The notes under the pieces: generated by a model
Database searches by the model: none
The model's input: the letters and a program-made list of their open reading frames with translations, nothing else
Told to the model about the DNA's origin: nothing
Part shown: piece after piece, positions 12,080 through 25,141 of the stretch
How the letters are laid out: each line of letters starts with the position of its first letter
Position numbering within the stretch: the stretch's first letter is position 1
Translations under genes and position numbers: made by a program
Source of the DNA: Solenopsis invicta
Lineage: Eukaryota > Arthropoda > Insecta > Hymenoptera > Formicidae
Direction of reading: 5' to 3'
Length of the DNA: 64,000 nucleotides
Assembly: GCF_016802725.1 (NCBI RefSeq)
Contig: NC_052668.1
Span: 23,864,501 to 23,928,500 of the forward strand

Positions 12080-15000
12080 ATAGCACATTTGCATAATATA
12101 ATTATCGGCCTCCTTCACGAGCAATAAATCGATCCATCGGCGCTCGTAACTCATCCCAAATCGTTTCGGAAACGTTTCTGTGGCATACAGTGTTGCGTCT
12201 TTTAACCCATGATGATCGCGCGAGCAACATATGTCGTACAAGCAAAGTGCATTTAAAATCTTACGTATATCGCTCCATATCAATATCTAAGATTCACTTC
12301 CGACTGCTATCACGAATAACGAATGATGCCGGGAGATTTGAGTGTCAGATAAAATACAATAACGAACGCTCGTAACTTCTCCTATCGATAACTTTGTCGG
12401 CAACGTGCACGCAGCGAACACGTGGTCGACCTATACGGTAAACGATTCTGGCGGCTTTAAATTACGCACTCCGACATCCTTCTAATACCTAAGTCGATCG
12501 CTTCGTCCGATAAAGAAAAAAAAAAAATGAAACGATATGACTCAGAGGAAGCGAGCGATCAGAAGGTTTAGGGCCGGCAAGAATCGGTCATTACCTTTCT
12601 AATTACGAGCCGGTTAAGACACGTCCGTTAACGGCGCAATTATGCGTTTATAATCAGGAAGGTGGCCTTCAGTCTGTCTCGCAACGCTCGTTTTTACGGC
12701 AAATCGCGAGGGGACCCTCAAGAAAAAGGCAGTCTCTAATTAGGGCATCGAGCGGAGCGGACAATATTTACGAAAGGAATTATTTAAATCACTGCAACGG
12801 CCGTCTATGAGTTATGAGCTCGCAGTACAGTCCTTCTTTTGGATTTACGACACGGCTCCGTAACATTCTCATCACAGCATCCATACAGATCCATGCTGAT
12901 GCTTCATATCGGGGAGAGACGACCCCGTTAGATGTAACAGAAACGAATCTCATCATTACGCGCGAGAGGCAATGCTTTTATTTATTGATTCGATCTGGCA
13001 GCGATTGTGATCGATGATCGTGTCGCGAGATGCATCATCAGTGCAGCGAGAGCTATCGACGTTTCTCATCTCCACGTCATCGTGCTCTTCAAACTTTCCT
13101 CGCGAACGCGTCAATACTTTTGTTTGCCAACTTTCTCGCAATCAACAATCCCACTTTTGTCAGAAAATGTGACTCATCTTATACAATTAAATAAAAAAGT
13201 AAAATTTTTCCAACCTATGAATATCCAAATGAGATGAATATTGAATACGTCGAAACGAAATAAGACTCCAACTCGTCGAAGTTGTATTCAAATTTTCTCG
13301 CATAACAAAAACCCACATAATCAACATTTTTGTATTTTTAAGAATTTTTTTTAGGTTTTTCCCATTTTGTAAGTTACAAGAAGTGTTAGAATAACTGAAC
13401 AAACTAACTTACTTTAATATAAAAAAATCTTATTAAACATTGTTTTAAACTACCGTTTTAAACAACTTTCGTAACGAAAACAATAGTAAACTTGAAAACT
13501 CATCCTCAGAGTAGCGCTCTGGTTAATTTTTTTCTACGCTAGTAGACCGATAAGAATTCCACTTATGAATATTTTACGTAATCTGTTCGAGCATCTCGTA
13601 CATATACGTTCTTTCCGTACCACATTCAGAGACGTTTCAGCGCATAAACGGTTCATTCCGAGACAATCCGATACGCGATCGAAAGAGAAAGAGACTGATA
13701 AACGAGCGTTCATTGGTACCCGGTGTCGATAAGTGGCGGCTGCCCGCGGAGTTGTTCGTTAAGCACAGTAATTACTATCCTCAGGAATCCGCGCCGACCG
13801 TCGCGCGGGATTACGGAACTCGCTACCACGGGACAAGCTGTTTTCTGTGTCGAGGAGAGACCGATTCGCAATACGCTGATTAGCGATCATCGTCTCGAAT
13901 CCGATCGCATTAACTGATAGTAACGACGACTTCTGAGTGCCATCGATCCCTCGATCGAACATGCGCCATGCCCGGGGCCATATGCCTCGATAATCGACGG
14001 TTCCTCGATTCCTGGCACGACGGTTCGCGAGAGGCTGCCGCAATCCGTCTTATGCAGTTATTACTCGCGATACGTACACACCGCCTCAAGGCTCTTATAT
14101 CAGACCAGAGTTATACCGAAGTGCCCCACTTCCATGCCGCGTTATTTTTTTTTTTTTTTCAATCTTGACAAACTTCGAATCGACTTTTTTCCTGTAAAAA
14201 TCACGATAGTAGAATGGCTATTTAGAAAGTTTTTAAGAAACGTTACCAAAGAGACCTTAAAAAAAAAAAGAAACCTTTAGTTCAGTTGACCTAAATTCAT
14301 TGAGTAACTTGCCGAATCTCTTCTCTCGCGGCAAACCATAAAAGATGAATTAACAGTTACAGAGTTCTTCGACACAGCGACGTAATTGAGCGGCATCTCA
14401 ATCTCCGACTGGGATTAATTAGCGCTTCGTAAAGGCGGGTCGTGCAGTTTTCATACGTGGGGTCGCGGCTCTCGTGAATCCAATGGGCCACGGTGAATCT
14501 GTTTCGATGCTCTCGAGCGGGGAGCATACAAAGCGACGACCACCTCGGCTTCGTTTTGCGACGGGTGGACGAAACACCCGTCGACGGGAAACATAACGGC
14601 AGAATTCGTCTCGAATCGCTCGCAGCGTCGCATCAATTTCGCGCTGGGTTAACGGAGAGAAGAGCGGAGAAAATTCAGGCGCGCGGGTCGTTGCAACGCT
14701 TAATGATCGAGTTCAATGAAAGAATGTATAATGAATAAACGGAATTATCCGGAATAGCAGGTTTCCGTCTCTATCGCGAAGGCGGTTTCTCACTGCGGCG
14801 CAAATCAAACGAGGCACTTAACTTTTGAAAGTTTCGGAGTTGACGATGAAAGTCACGCTTGCTAGTAATGATGTCAGGCTAATAGTAATTATAACTTAAT
14901 TACAAGCTTTCCTAGGCTCTCATAATCATGTCTCTCGCGTCGGAAACTGCCCCTTCGCGCTATCATCGCTCGCGCGATGAGATAGGTTAATCGAACGACT

Positions 15001-15810
15001 TCCGTCGTGAAAAACACCACTTGTACATTAAAATGTCAGGAAGACGGTGCCATAAAGTATATAATAATACCGATAATTATGGAGAGATAAATGTACAAGA
15101 AACAGTCATGGATATTAGAACGTCGTTAAAATATAGACATGAAATCTAACACACATCCGCGCTCCGGATTAATTTCCGTTACTACCATTTGCGGCGCACA
15201 CGCACCTCTCGCCTTTTATTTTAGCAGCACAGCGATTGCGTACGTAACGCGTATGACGGACGCGATAGCGGACGTGGGCGGGCATGCATGAATTTGCATA
15301 AGGGCCTTGCAGAGTCGGCTCTCTCGAGGAGGTTGCCGTCGCTGGCATACGTGGGCAACGATATCTGGTACGCGATGGAGATTTCGCCATAGATCACGTA
15401 GGCACGCGGCGACGCGGCGCGGCGTTTCACAGCGGCGCTCGGCGGTAGCGCTTCGCGAGTCACGATTCTTCAATGAAATCTCATAGAATCCCATCTCCCG
15501 TAACGCAGCTTCGATCTCGGATAACGCGAGATTCGTTGGCGTTTAACCTTTAATGGGATATATAATCGACGAGATAATCAGAGACATGGAACGATGGCTG
15601 CGAATTCCACGCGATTCAAATAATAATTTCTCTCTCTGGAAAGAGAAAGAGAGAATAATGCTGACTTTTGCAAAAATTTTTGGAGAATATGAATATAAAA
15701 GTGGTTATTAGTATGACAAAAATAAAAATCTAAAAATGTAAGTTACTTCTTCGTCAAATTAATTTATTATAAAAATCCCAAACACTTTCAAATATTATTT
15801 TTTATTATCG

Positions 15811-16400
15811 AGTTAGGATGACGACCTCAATTATGAGTCGAGTCCTAATTATGTTGTTAAATTTGCAAAATGAAGTATTTTTTATAGACGTACACTTATT
15901 AATAAAATTACAGAAAAGTTTTTATATTCTTTAATCATTTAATAATATTTAGTAATTTGAAATATAAAATCGCTTTCTCAATCATTGCTAACATTTAGGA
16001 AAAAAGTTATCTTTAATAATCTCTCTAATTAGCTTTCTAAATTAGTTTTTTAATAATTCCTTGAAATGATGAGATTCCTAGTAGATTATAGTATAATAAA
16101 CATGCAATAATAAATTAAAAATGTACGTTAACGCACATTAACATACTTTAATGTATAATTAATTATATCCGTAATTAACGACTCGTAATTAGAACTTGTA
16201 CATAAACATTTTTTAATATGTTTCTAAAATCCATAAATCAATTTATTAAATATATAATACGTTTTTGAATTATAATATATACTTACTGCTTATATAGATA
16301 TTAATAATTATTTTTAATGTTTACTCGTTAAATTTACCTGAATTAATAAAAATTATTTTAACCTTAAATGATCCATAATTGAGATCGTCACCTTACACTA
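15811..16400. mobile_element. About 590-bp non-autonomous element with inverted termini
   Basis: The left end has GTTAGGATGACGACCTCAAT and the right end, read backwards, has GTAAGGTGACGATCTCAATT. About 24 of 30 terminal bases match. The interior is very AT-rich with no ORF. Superfamily not assigned. Confidence 0.55.
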
Positions 16401-18335
16401 CCATAATTTACTCCATTAACAAAGTAATTTTTTTTCAACTAACAGTGTAAGAGCTTTATCGATGCGGACAGAAATAACTCGCAAACGGTCGACGCCTTTA
16501 GACGGCGGATGTGCCAAATACTTTAACCGACGCATAACGGAAGCTGTTATTTTTGCTGCTGGTCTTCCTTTCACGGATCGATGACAGGATTTATTCGCGT
16601 TAATAATGTTGTCAATTACCGCGTACACCAAAAATGAGTAAGTGAAAATTAGGATATTTGATTTTATTTTAGTGTTAGAGGTTTATTAATAATAATAATC
16701 AGCAGTATTAATAATAATATTAATACGTGAAAAAAATAAGAAAAAAACTTGTTTTTATATATCATGTTGTGTTACACATGAATTATATTTGTAAATGGAA
16801 TAAATATGCGCTGCACGCTCGGATGATTCAGTTTTTACGCGAAGGCTTAATATAAGCGTTGCATGCAGATCCACGTGGCGCGAAACTTCTTATTTTCACG
16901 CAGAGATACGTGTCCCAGATGTCCCGCGGGTCCAAATCCAGTGACTGGAAATTAACGCCGGTTTTACGACGACCGGTGACCGGGAATTAACGCAATTGCA
17001 ATTGCCAACCCGGTCGTTACGTAGCGCTAATTCGTTTTTAAATACTTGCCCTCGAGTGTGTTGATGAGAAAAACAAGAGAACTTAAAACTCACTGCTCTT
17101 GATTAACTCCTCTTGCTATCGATTGTAAAAATCATGCAAAAAAATAATTCGTGGAAGTAATTTTTATTCATAAATAAAATATTTCCGACAAAATTATTAC
17201 ATGATTAATTTAATGTGATGCTAGATATAGAATATTCCTAAGGTCTGGATTCTCTAATTAGACAAAAACATACATAGATAAGAAATATCCATAAGACAAT
17301 CGGTTCTTACAATAAAACTCCACCTTTTTAGAAAAAAATTAAAAGGACAAAATTACGTTATCCGTGATCTATAAACCGATAGACTGTTAACGTTCGATAG
17401 AAATATAGGTTCATCTGAAAGTTACGCATCCGATTTTTAATTAACCTTAATCAGCCTTAATCGTCGCCTCAATCCAAAGTACGATCGGCAATTGCAGCTT
17501 GTTAGGCTGCTACGTCCAAAAGAGACCGCTGCATTGACTGCGTACACACGCGTCATCAATCCGCAAGGATTAACCACAAACAGACAAGTGTACACTGCAC
17601 TCGAAGTGTAAAGGGGAAAATCAATGATCGCGAGGGAGGTTGCGCTTGTTGCGTCACCCACAAGTGAAATCAAATCGAATAAACTATCCGGATGTCAATG
17701 TATGCGATTAAGGAAGCGATCAACGTATGGCTTCCGATAGATCGAACAAAGTCGTATTATGTCACGAGCCCGGTTACGGGCGATTTGTTTTCATAAACGA
17801 TTGCGCGGCGAAATTGCCGATGCTAAATTTAGCGCGGCCGTTATGGCGATTGAGAAGCCTTGAGGTGATAAGAGATAATCGATACTGCGTTCTCGACGCT
17901 ACGTTTGTTAGAGAATTATTCGTTAATCCACGATGCCAAAATTCCACGCGCAATCTCAATCGTGTAAATCGTGTAGCAAAATGTTTTAATTAATTAAAGG
18001 AGGTGCGATATAGAATACAAAAGAAGCCAGAAGCGTGTATGTGGATTCAAGCGTACGACGTAATTAGAATGCTTGCTTAAAATTATCGGGAATAAACGTC
18101 ACGATGTAAGCTCCTCTCTTTAATAATCCGTCATCATCTACTCAACAAGCTAACTGGGACGAATCCGTCTCGTAGTACTCGACCTTGACACGCAGGAAAA
18201 GCAGCGGGGTGATATCAAACCAAGTGTTTGACGAGTGTACAACGAGAAAGCTGAAAGCATCGATTGAAAAGCTGTCCTTTAATCCATCCTTGCAGCAGAA
18301 TAAAAAATGTATAAAAATTCGATAACGAGAACGTT

Positions 18336-18363
<28 letters not shown>
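18336..18363. repeat. (AC)n microsatellite
   Basis: About 14 AC units. Confidence 0.95.
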
Positions 18364-18368
<5 letters not shown>

Positions 18369-18585
18369 CTATCGAACGAATAAATGGATTTATCTATCGA
18401 CACAAAAATATTGGCGAACAATTTTGCCAACCTTCTTGCAAATCGCTTTCGTTGATAAACTCGTTAAAGCAAACGCTGTTTTCAGCGCTCAACGTTATTA
18501 AATATACATACTTAGGGATCAACGACCTAACGATCGCTAACGCAAACCCAAAGGAGACTGGTAAAATAGACAATCGGTTTTTGAG

Positions 18586-18734
18586 AAAACATTTTGGAAG
18601 AAATCTCGGTCGTGCAACATCAGCGACTCGACGACTCGCCAAAATTCGAGCAACTTGTGAAGGTCTATAGCCTGGCGACCCGTTTCGTGTGGACACCGTT
18701 CGACCTTCATCTCCTGCCGTCTCTTCTCGCACAG
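18586..18734 (+). other. Coding-like island ending in a good donor, strand ambiguous
   Basis: On the plus strand an open frame (EEISVVQHQRLDDSPKFEQL and on) runs from just after a TGA to GCACAG|GTATGC, then a CT-rich tract. On the minus strand the same DNA encodes an equally protein-like frame (HKLLEFWRVVESLM, DRDFFQNVF) that ends at TAG near 18537. The minus frame lacks a pyrimidine tract for an acceptor because the tract is on the plus strand. The plus frame lacks an ATG and would need an acceptor near 18585. No family recognised. Confidence 0.2.
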
Positions 18735-18744
18735 GTATGCGAAT

Positions 18745-18800
18745 TCTCTTTCTCTCTCTTTCTCTCTATCTGGTCTCTCTCTCTCTCTCTCTCTTTCTCG
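18745..18800. repeat. (CT)n-rich tract
   Basis: Imperfect CT repeat directly after the donor-like site at 18734. Confidence 0.9.
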
Positions 18801-20873
18801 GTGCGGCAAAGAAGCGGTGGAGCAGCGGAACGGCTGAAGGAAGCTGAAGAAGCGTCCGTGAGGAAGACAGAAAGAGAGAGATAGAGAAAGAACGAGAAGT
18901 CTCGAGAACAACAACCGACTGACGTCTCGAACGTAAGAGAGGCAGCAACAGCAGCAGCGACGTGCAGACAGGAAATGTTACCTCGAACGACGGTCGTGAC
19001 TGGCCAATCGGAAGCATCTAGTCGTTTACAACACCACATATTGCCGAAGCAACACGGAGATGATATCGATAACGATACAAGGATACGCGCTAACCGAAGG
19101 GGAAAACGTCTGTGAGAACGACGCCGAGTTTTTTTCCACCGAACACGCGGGACTCTCTCTCTTTCTCCTCCGCTTTGGCTCGAGACGTTCGGCTCGGCTC
19201 GGCTCGGCCTGGGCTCGCCCCGAAAGGTGGAGCACAGTGAACCCCTGGCTGACTGGCGTCGCGACGCTGCGCGGCGCCGACGGTTCGTGGTCGATAGACG
19301 CGGCGCGTCGGATGGTTTTCCCCGTTTCCATAGCTCGCACAGTCCGCAGTTTGCGGGCTAGACCAGAAGATGGTGTTGCCGGGGAGTACAGCGGGCGGCC
19401 CCCGCGAAGACCTTGAGACGCTACATCGAACGCATCGTCGACGTCGGCGATGCCGTCGCGATGACGTCGGCGTGAACTCGATGCGGAAAGGGCATCGATT
19501 TTTTTCCTCGGATTCGCGACTCGGATTACCGACTGCCAAGTGCGCCCGCTTCACGGAGACGAACGCAAAATGGAAATGAGTGCAGAATTCGCACCTCGAA
19601 TTTTCAATCGAATTTATATTAATCAAATAACTAATCAATAACTAGGTACCAAATAATTACATTTAACGCGAAGATGAAATATCATTCGCTGAGAAATATC
19701 GATTTAATAGGACCGAACAGAAAATCGAGAATAACGGATAATTTTATTTAATTGATCGTAACGAGCTCTAACGGAAGAATGTTACCTTCGGTCTGAAGAA
19801 GGCTTGCCAGGGCGATGTATTCGAAAGTACATATACATATATGTAGGCTGTAATAGCCCGTTAAGATCTCAGGTGAAGATCCGAAGAGCAGTTAAACTCG
19901 ATCCCATCTTCCGGATGGCTCATATTGTAATCGCGAGCTAGTCCCGTGGGACTGCCAAGATCAGACGAGGCTTCGATTAATCGAGGATGCGACCTAGCGC
20001 GCCTCGCCAGACGGATGTTCTCTCGCACGGATGGCGAACGGGCGAAGCCCGTCGATTTATGTGCATTTCTCTGAGATTCCCATCCCACGACCGCGGGCGA
20101 TGGATAACGCAAACGAAGCGTTACACGCTCGACCTTAAAGTCTCTCTCTCTCTCTCTTTCTCTCCTGGCCTAATCTCACCGACAACTTCCGACGAAATCT
20201 AATCAACGAAAAGTTTTTCAATCCGCAGAACCGCTCGAGCGAGGCCGCGTGGATTACAGCGAGCAATTGAACACGTAAACTCTCGGGACAGCTGGTATTG
20301 AGCAAAATCAATATTCCCGTTCTCCAACGAATGCTGCGAGCTGTAACTTGATATATATATCTTCGTGATCCGCAATTACGTACGCTATTATACCAGCTTC
20401 ATTAAATTATAAAACGCATTCAAGCGGTACGATGTTCCCATGTAAAAGTATCGGCGAATTTACGTTGATTGATCAGCAATCGAATGACGAGTTTGCGAAT
20501 AATTATTTTATGATTTTATTTAAAGAAAATAAGTGGCAAACTATATCGCGCACGTTAAAAATAACGCATTATTGCGATGCGCGACACGTAAATTTCAATT
20601 AATTTGCACGATAAAACAGCGTAAAAAAAACTCTTTCAGAGTATATTATGAAAACAAAATTTTTCGTTCTGGAGAGCGTTTTAAAATATTTATCCCTTTA
20701 TTTCGCCAAGGTTGAATCGCCAGCTAGGGTTCTAGGAAATCCGCAAGCATTCCCGAAGGGTGAATCCGATGTTTGACACGAAACCAGACAGGCGCTAGCG
20801 GAGCACGAAGAAGCTGGTTGGGCTCGTTGGAATCGCGGCAGGATTAAACGGGCAAATTACGGGTTTGCGGTGG

Positions 20874-20941
20874 ACCACGAGAAGAGGAGGAAGAAGAGGA
20901 GAAAGAGGAGGAGGAGGAGGAGGAGAGAGAAAGAGAGAAGA
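20874..20941. repeat. Purine (GAGGAA)n tract
   Basis: Low-complexity A/G run. It produces apparent Arg/Lys- or Pro/Ser-rich reading frames on the two strands that are not genes. Confidence 0.9.
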
Positions 20942-21670
20942 AGTTCGAACGCGAAAATAAAGAAAGTGGAGGACAAGCCGTCTCCCAGCAAATTCCACCA
21001 CGGGCATACGCGAACACGGGGCCCCGGCGAATTTATCGCATCCCCAGAACCCCGATGTAATTATCCTCATTCCGAAATCCTTGAACGCGTGTCTCCACGC
21101 GCACTCAAGCGGCGCTATGTGCGAGAGATCGCAGATAAATTCCCTTAAATAAGACCCAGCCGCCTCTCTCTTTCTCTCTCTTTTTTCCTCTTTGATGAAA
21201 ACGAGAGAGGTTCCCTTTTGGTAACCAAACTCCAAAAAATATATTCGATGTATTCTCGCGAGGGACTAATCGATTCGTAAACATTCGTGAAATAAAGCCG
21301 TGTATTTCTCCGTTGAAGAAGGGAACCTTGCATAAAATTCTCCAATTAGCCTTTGGATTTCCGCGGAATTCAAGGCCTCCTCTCTCCGTGGAGGTGCTAT
21401 CACGTCCCCGTTTTTGTCACAATAAAAGAGGGAATCCGCCGCATTCCGCGTAATAGCTAAATATACTCAGGACTCGCGTACCTTGAGGGAAAAAGCGCGA
21501 GGATAATCTTGACTCCCGCGTGTCCGCTCAGCCGCGTGGGATCGCGTGCGGATTAACCGGAAATATGCGGATCAAACGCGGAAATATTCGCCGCAATCGC
21601 CAATTAACGTCGCGAGAATTAGGGACGCCGGTATTGCAGGCTGTACGTGACACGTGTTCGTGTCGCAAGT

Positions 21671-22058
21671 CAGAGGTTCCCAAATCCAGGCAAGACAATA
21701 TATTTCGAGAAATATAAAAAGTTAAGAGAACCGCGTTAAAATATTACTGAATAATAAATTATTATTATGCAGTGTCGCATGTTCGCGAAAAGAGATAAAA
21801 AATATTTATTTATTACAAAATTATTCATCGTTCCTCGTCCATTCTTAGAAAGCTCTTCGATGGATATAAAATCTATAACGATCTGCAACGTGATTAAATC
21901 AAATGATAAATAATGCGGTGATTGCAATTACTTAATGTTTATAACGTTCGTTTTTATTAATGACTCGTCAATCGTACACGTTGTAAATTTTAATTATTGA
22001 CGCAAGAGGATTCTCAGGTATACACGGGATCGACTAATCTAAGGTTTGGGAACCTCTG
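21671..22058. mobile_element. 388-bp hAT-like MITE
   Basis: Termini are CAGAGGTTCCCAAATCC and, inverted, CAGAGGTTCCCAAACC, the CAGnGGTTC form common in hAT elements. The 8-bp flanks (tcgcaagt and tcatgtgt) match at only about four positions, so any target duplication has decayed. No transposase. Confidence 0.65.
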
Positions 22059-24861
22059 TCATGTGTGATGGAACCGGTAGCCTTCGCCGAGTACACTTGA
22101 GCGACGAAGAAACATGAGAACGCGTCGCTATTTCCATAATGAAAAGGTTCGTCCGTTAACCGCTGTTAACCCTTGCCTGGCGAGGGCATGCGTGAAATTG
22201 CACTCGTAGTTTCTTTCTAGGACTCCGTACCGGTTTCCAGAATGAAGAGACCAACGCGACCGCGTTTCGATACGCATTTCGTCGGCAGGGTAATTGATTA
22301 CGTTGTAATCCTTACATCGCGGAAGGTATAACAGGCGTAAAGTTTAATAATTTATAGAATATCAGAATGTAATAAGCGGAAACACGAGCGTTAGAATATT
22401 TCTGAGCGTAAACCAATCGACGCGCATCGCGAGCGTATTTGTAAATCTAAAGCATTTCAAGCTTTATAAATTGTAATTTTCCGTACATTTTCCGTAGGCA
22501 TCTCTTGCAACAGTTTATACTAAAAAAAATATGTATATGAAACTAAGGCTAATAGAATGTACATAAATCGTACAACGTTCTAAATACGCGAATAGATTAT
22601 TCAGGAAACGCGTATTATCGCCTGCATAAATACCGCATAAATCTTTGATATTTTCAAAAATTATTCTGTACGTAGCAGCAAACACAGGCGTAAAATCGCC
22701 TATCGTTAATATTCCGCCCGTCATTAATAATTCGAAAAGCGCCACGGACAATAAGAGTGGCGAGCTCGCTAGCTCGGACGGATATTTAATCTATCGGGAG
22801 CAGCGGCTGGCGAGAAGCTGTTACGAGATCGTTGTCGCCCGTAAATCGTCATCATGTTCGCGCGAACCCGCTACCGGTTTCGCTGCACGTACGAAGTTTT
22901 CCCGATCGCGGCGCGTACTTTCGCGATAAGGTATCTCGATAACGGCCATTGGTTATGATTTATCGCGGCTCGTCTCGGATCCGTGTGAACGACAGAGTAA
23001 ACACGAGGCTCGTGAAGGCGCCTGTCGCGGTCAAGGCGCAGAACAAATCACTCCGGAAGAGGACTTTTGCATCTTGATATGTCGGACACGGCTAGTGCTC
23101 GCGTGGTGACAGAGGACACGGGGTTTCTCTTTTCCACGGTTAACGATGCCAGGTCGGTTAATGGTTGCGATATTAACAAGTGGAGCGAGGACCCCGACAA
23201 ATTGGCATTCGCGCACATTATGAAGTAGATTTTATCGGTCTCCATATGTCTTGTGAGTATATTAAAATATAAGCGACTAACATGCTAATGCAATTTATTA
23301 TATATTAAAACTAGATCCGTGCTAATTCACCACGTGTTCAGGAATTTGCCAATTAAAATATATTTTCGAAAAATTAAATGAAGAAAAGCTATTTCTCGAT
23401 TTTTATTTCATGAAATAGTTTCTAAGATATAAACGCTTATCGCTAAAATTGCTCGATCAAAAATTTTAGATGGTCGTCTGTCACTACCGTACGGTAGTTA
23501 CTGTGACTGTCTAAACGTAGTTTATGATTGGCCAGCTTTCAAATCTTGAAAACTACCTCTTGAAATAAAGATCTATAAATATGTTTTTTTACTTAATTTT
23601 TTCGAGAACTCTTTTACTATAGTTTTTGGATTCGTGAATTTCGAAACATCCTGAATTTAAATTTACGGATAGGAAAACAACGATTTTGCATTTTTCTCAG
23701 CTAGCTTCCATGCTATATAAATTTTCACATTATTTTTGTATCATTTGAATTAGTTTAATGAGACTTTAAAAGAGAGATTTAAAAAGCTGTCTGTTGAAAA
23801 GTTTACAGAATTATAAAAGCAAAAGAGCTTTTCTAACTTTTTGACATTTTATCTGTGCGAAAGAACTATGTGTCTTCCACCTGTGACTTGAAATAGATGG
23901 ACTGGTAGGCTTTAATGTAAAAGCGAGATCACATATGTGGATCATACCGAGTTACTGTACTGACTCGAAGCGGATATTGGGAACGAACATCAGGGAAAAG
24001 CATAACGTGTCGCGCACGACAGACTTAGCTATTTTAGCTTGGGCTTTCCAGAACGCCCAGCAGCTGCATTCCGCTCGAGGTATTGCTCTCTTTTAATACC
24101 TTTGTTTAGACAATAATGGCGCGCCATTACTACTTGAAGTATAAATATCCACGGATCGTTTAGTTCAGGGATAATATTTTTATTTATAAATATTGAACGC
24201 AAGTATTATTCTATCAATGTACAGTTTTGCGTAGCAATAAAGTTTTCCGTAATATTTTCTAACACTCATTATAAAAACAAATTAATATGAATAAATTACA
24301 CACAGACACACGTAAAAACATAATAAATCAAGAAAAACAAAACTTCCATATATTATTCATTCTATTTCTTTCTTTACGCGAGAAAAATATTTTTAAATAT
24401 AAATTTTCAGCATAGACTTCACGTTGTTAAACTGATGTCAGGAAACATTGTATATAAGAACTTTCTGATGCAATATAAATTTTGCAAAGTGAGTTGAGCG
24501 ATAAACTTTCAAGTAAAAATAGGTTTTATTCAAGGTGATGATGCTGAAACGTTTCAACGTTTCAGTGTAAAAGCGGGTTCAAGGTTAGTAACGGAAACGG
24601 AAATACATTACTGAACGCCAGGAAAGGCGAGAAACCGACACGGATCGCGAAAGGAGGAACGAGAATATCAAGCGTATTTTACTGCACGATATTACGACTG
24701 TAATACAGTACTTAGTCGAATGTAATTGCAAGTTTAATCCTGATCAATAATGGTTTATATGTTCCGGCACGAGATGGATGAAGTTCAATGATACCAGAAT
24801 CTAGACTGAGATCGTGAAAGTGTTATCAGAACAAGTGTATAAAAAAATGCATGCAACTTGT

Positions 24862-25141
24862 ACACTGAAAAAAAAATCTGGTAGTAATAATCAAGCTCTG
24901 GTGAAATAATTTCAATTAAATGTTTGATTAATATTATATATACAATCAAATATTTAATATTTAGTAATTATATAAGTAAAATCAATAATTAAATTAATAA
25001 TAACAATAATCAATCAGTTATCAAACGGTTATTAACTATTGTTAAATATTTGGTTATATTAATTAAATTGGAACTATTTCACCGAAGCTTAGTAGCTATC
25101 ATTTAGGCGTCATTATTATTATCAAATTCTTTTCTCAGTGT
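24862..25141. mobile_element. 280-bp MITE with ACACTGA-type ends
   Basis: The left end ACACTGAAAAAAAAATCTGG matches the inverted right end ACACTGAGAAAAGAATTTGA, both followed by an AATAATAAT-type run. Further in, GGTGAAATAATTTCAATT on the left matches GGTGAAATAGTTCCAATT inverted on the right. AT-rich interior; no ORF. Confidence 0.65.

Larger units (their letters stand above)
7060..18585. other. No recognisable gene; likely intronic or intergenic
   Basis: Contains the minus-strand splice-like signals near 8.8-8.9 kb, the CT microsatellite and the 590-bp element. The 211-codon frame at 10065-10700 is Arg-rich and without domains. Otherwise nothing seen. Confidence 0.55.

Noticed and set aside
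19090..19638. 182-codon open frame, minus strand
   Set aside because: Arg/Ser/Pro-rich frame in a GC-rich island where stops are rare; other frames are equally open.
20795..21235. Frames rich in Arg/Lys (plus) and Pro/Ser (minus)
   Set aside because: Produced by the purine tract; no motif and no splice sites.
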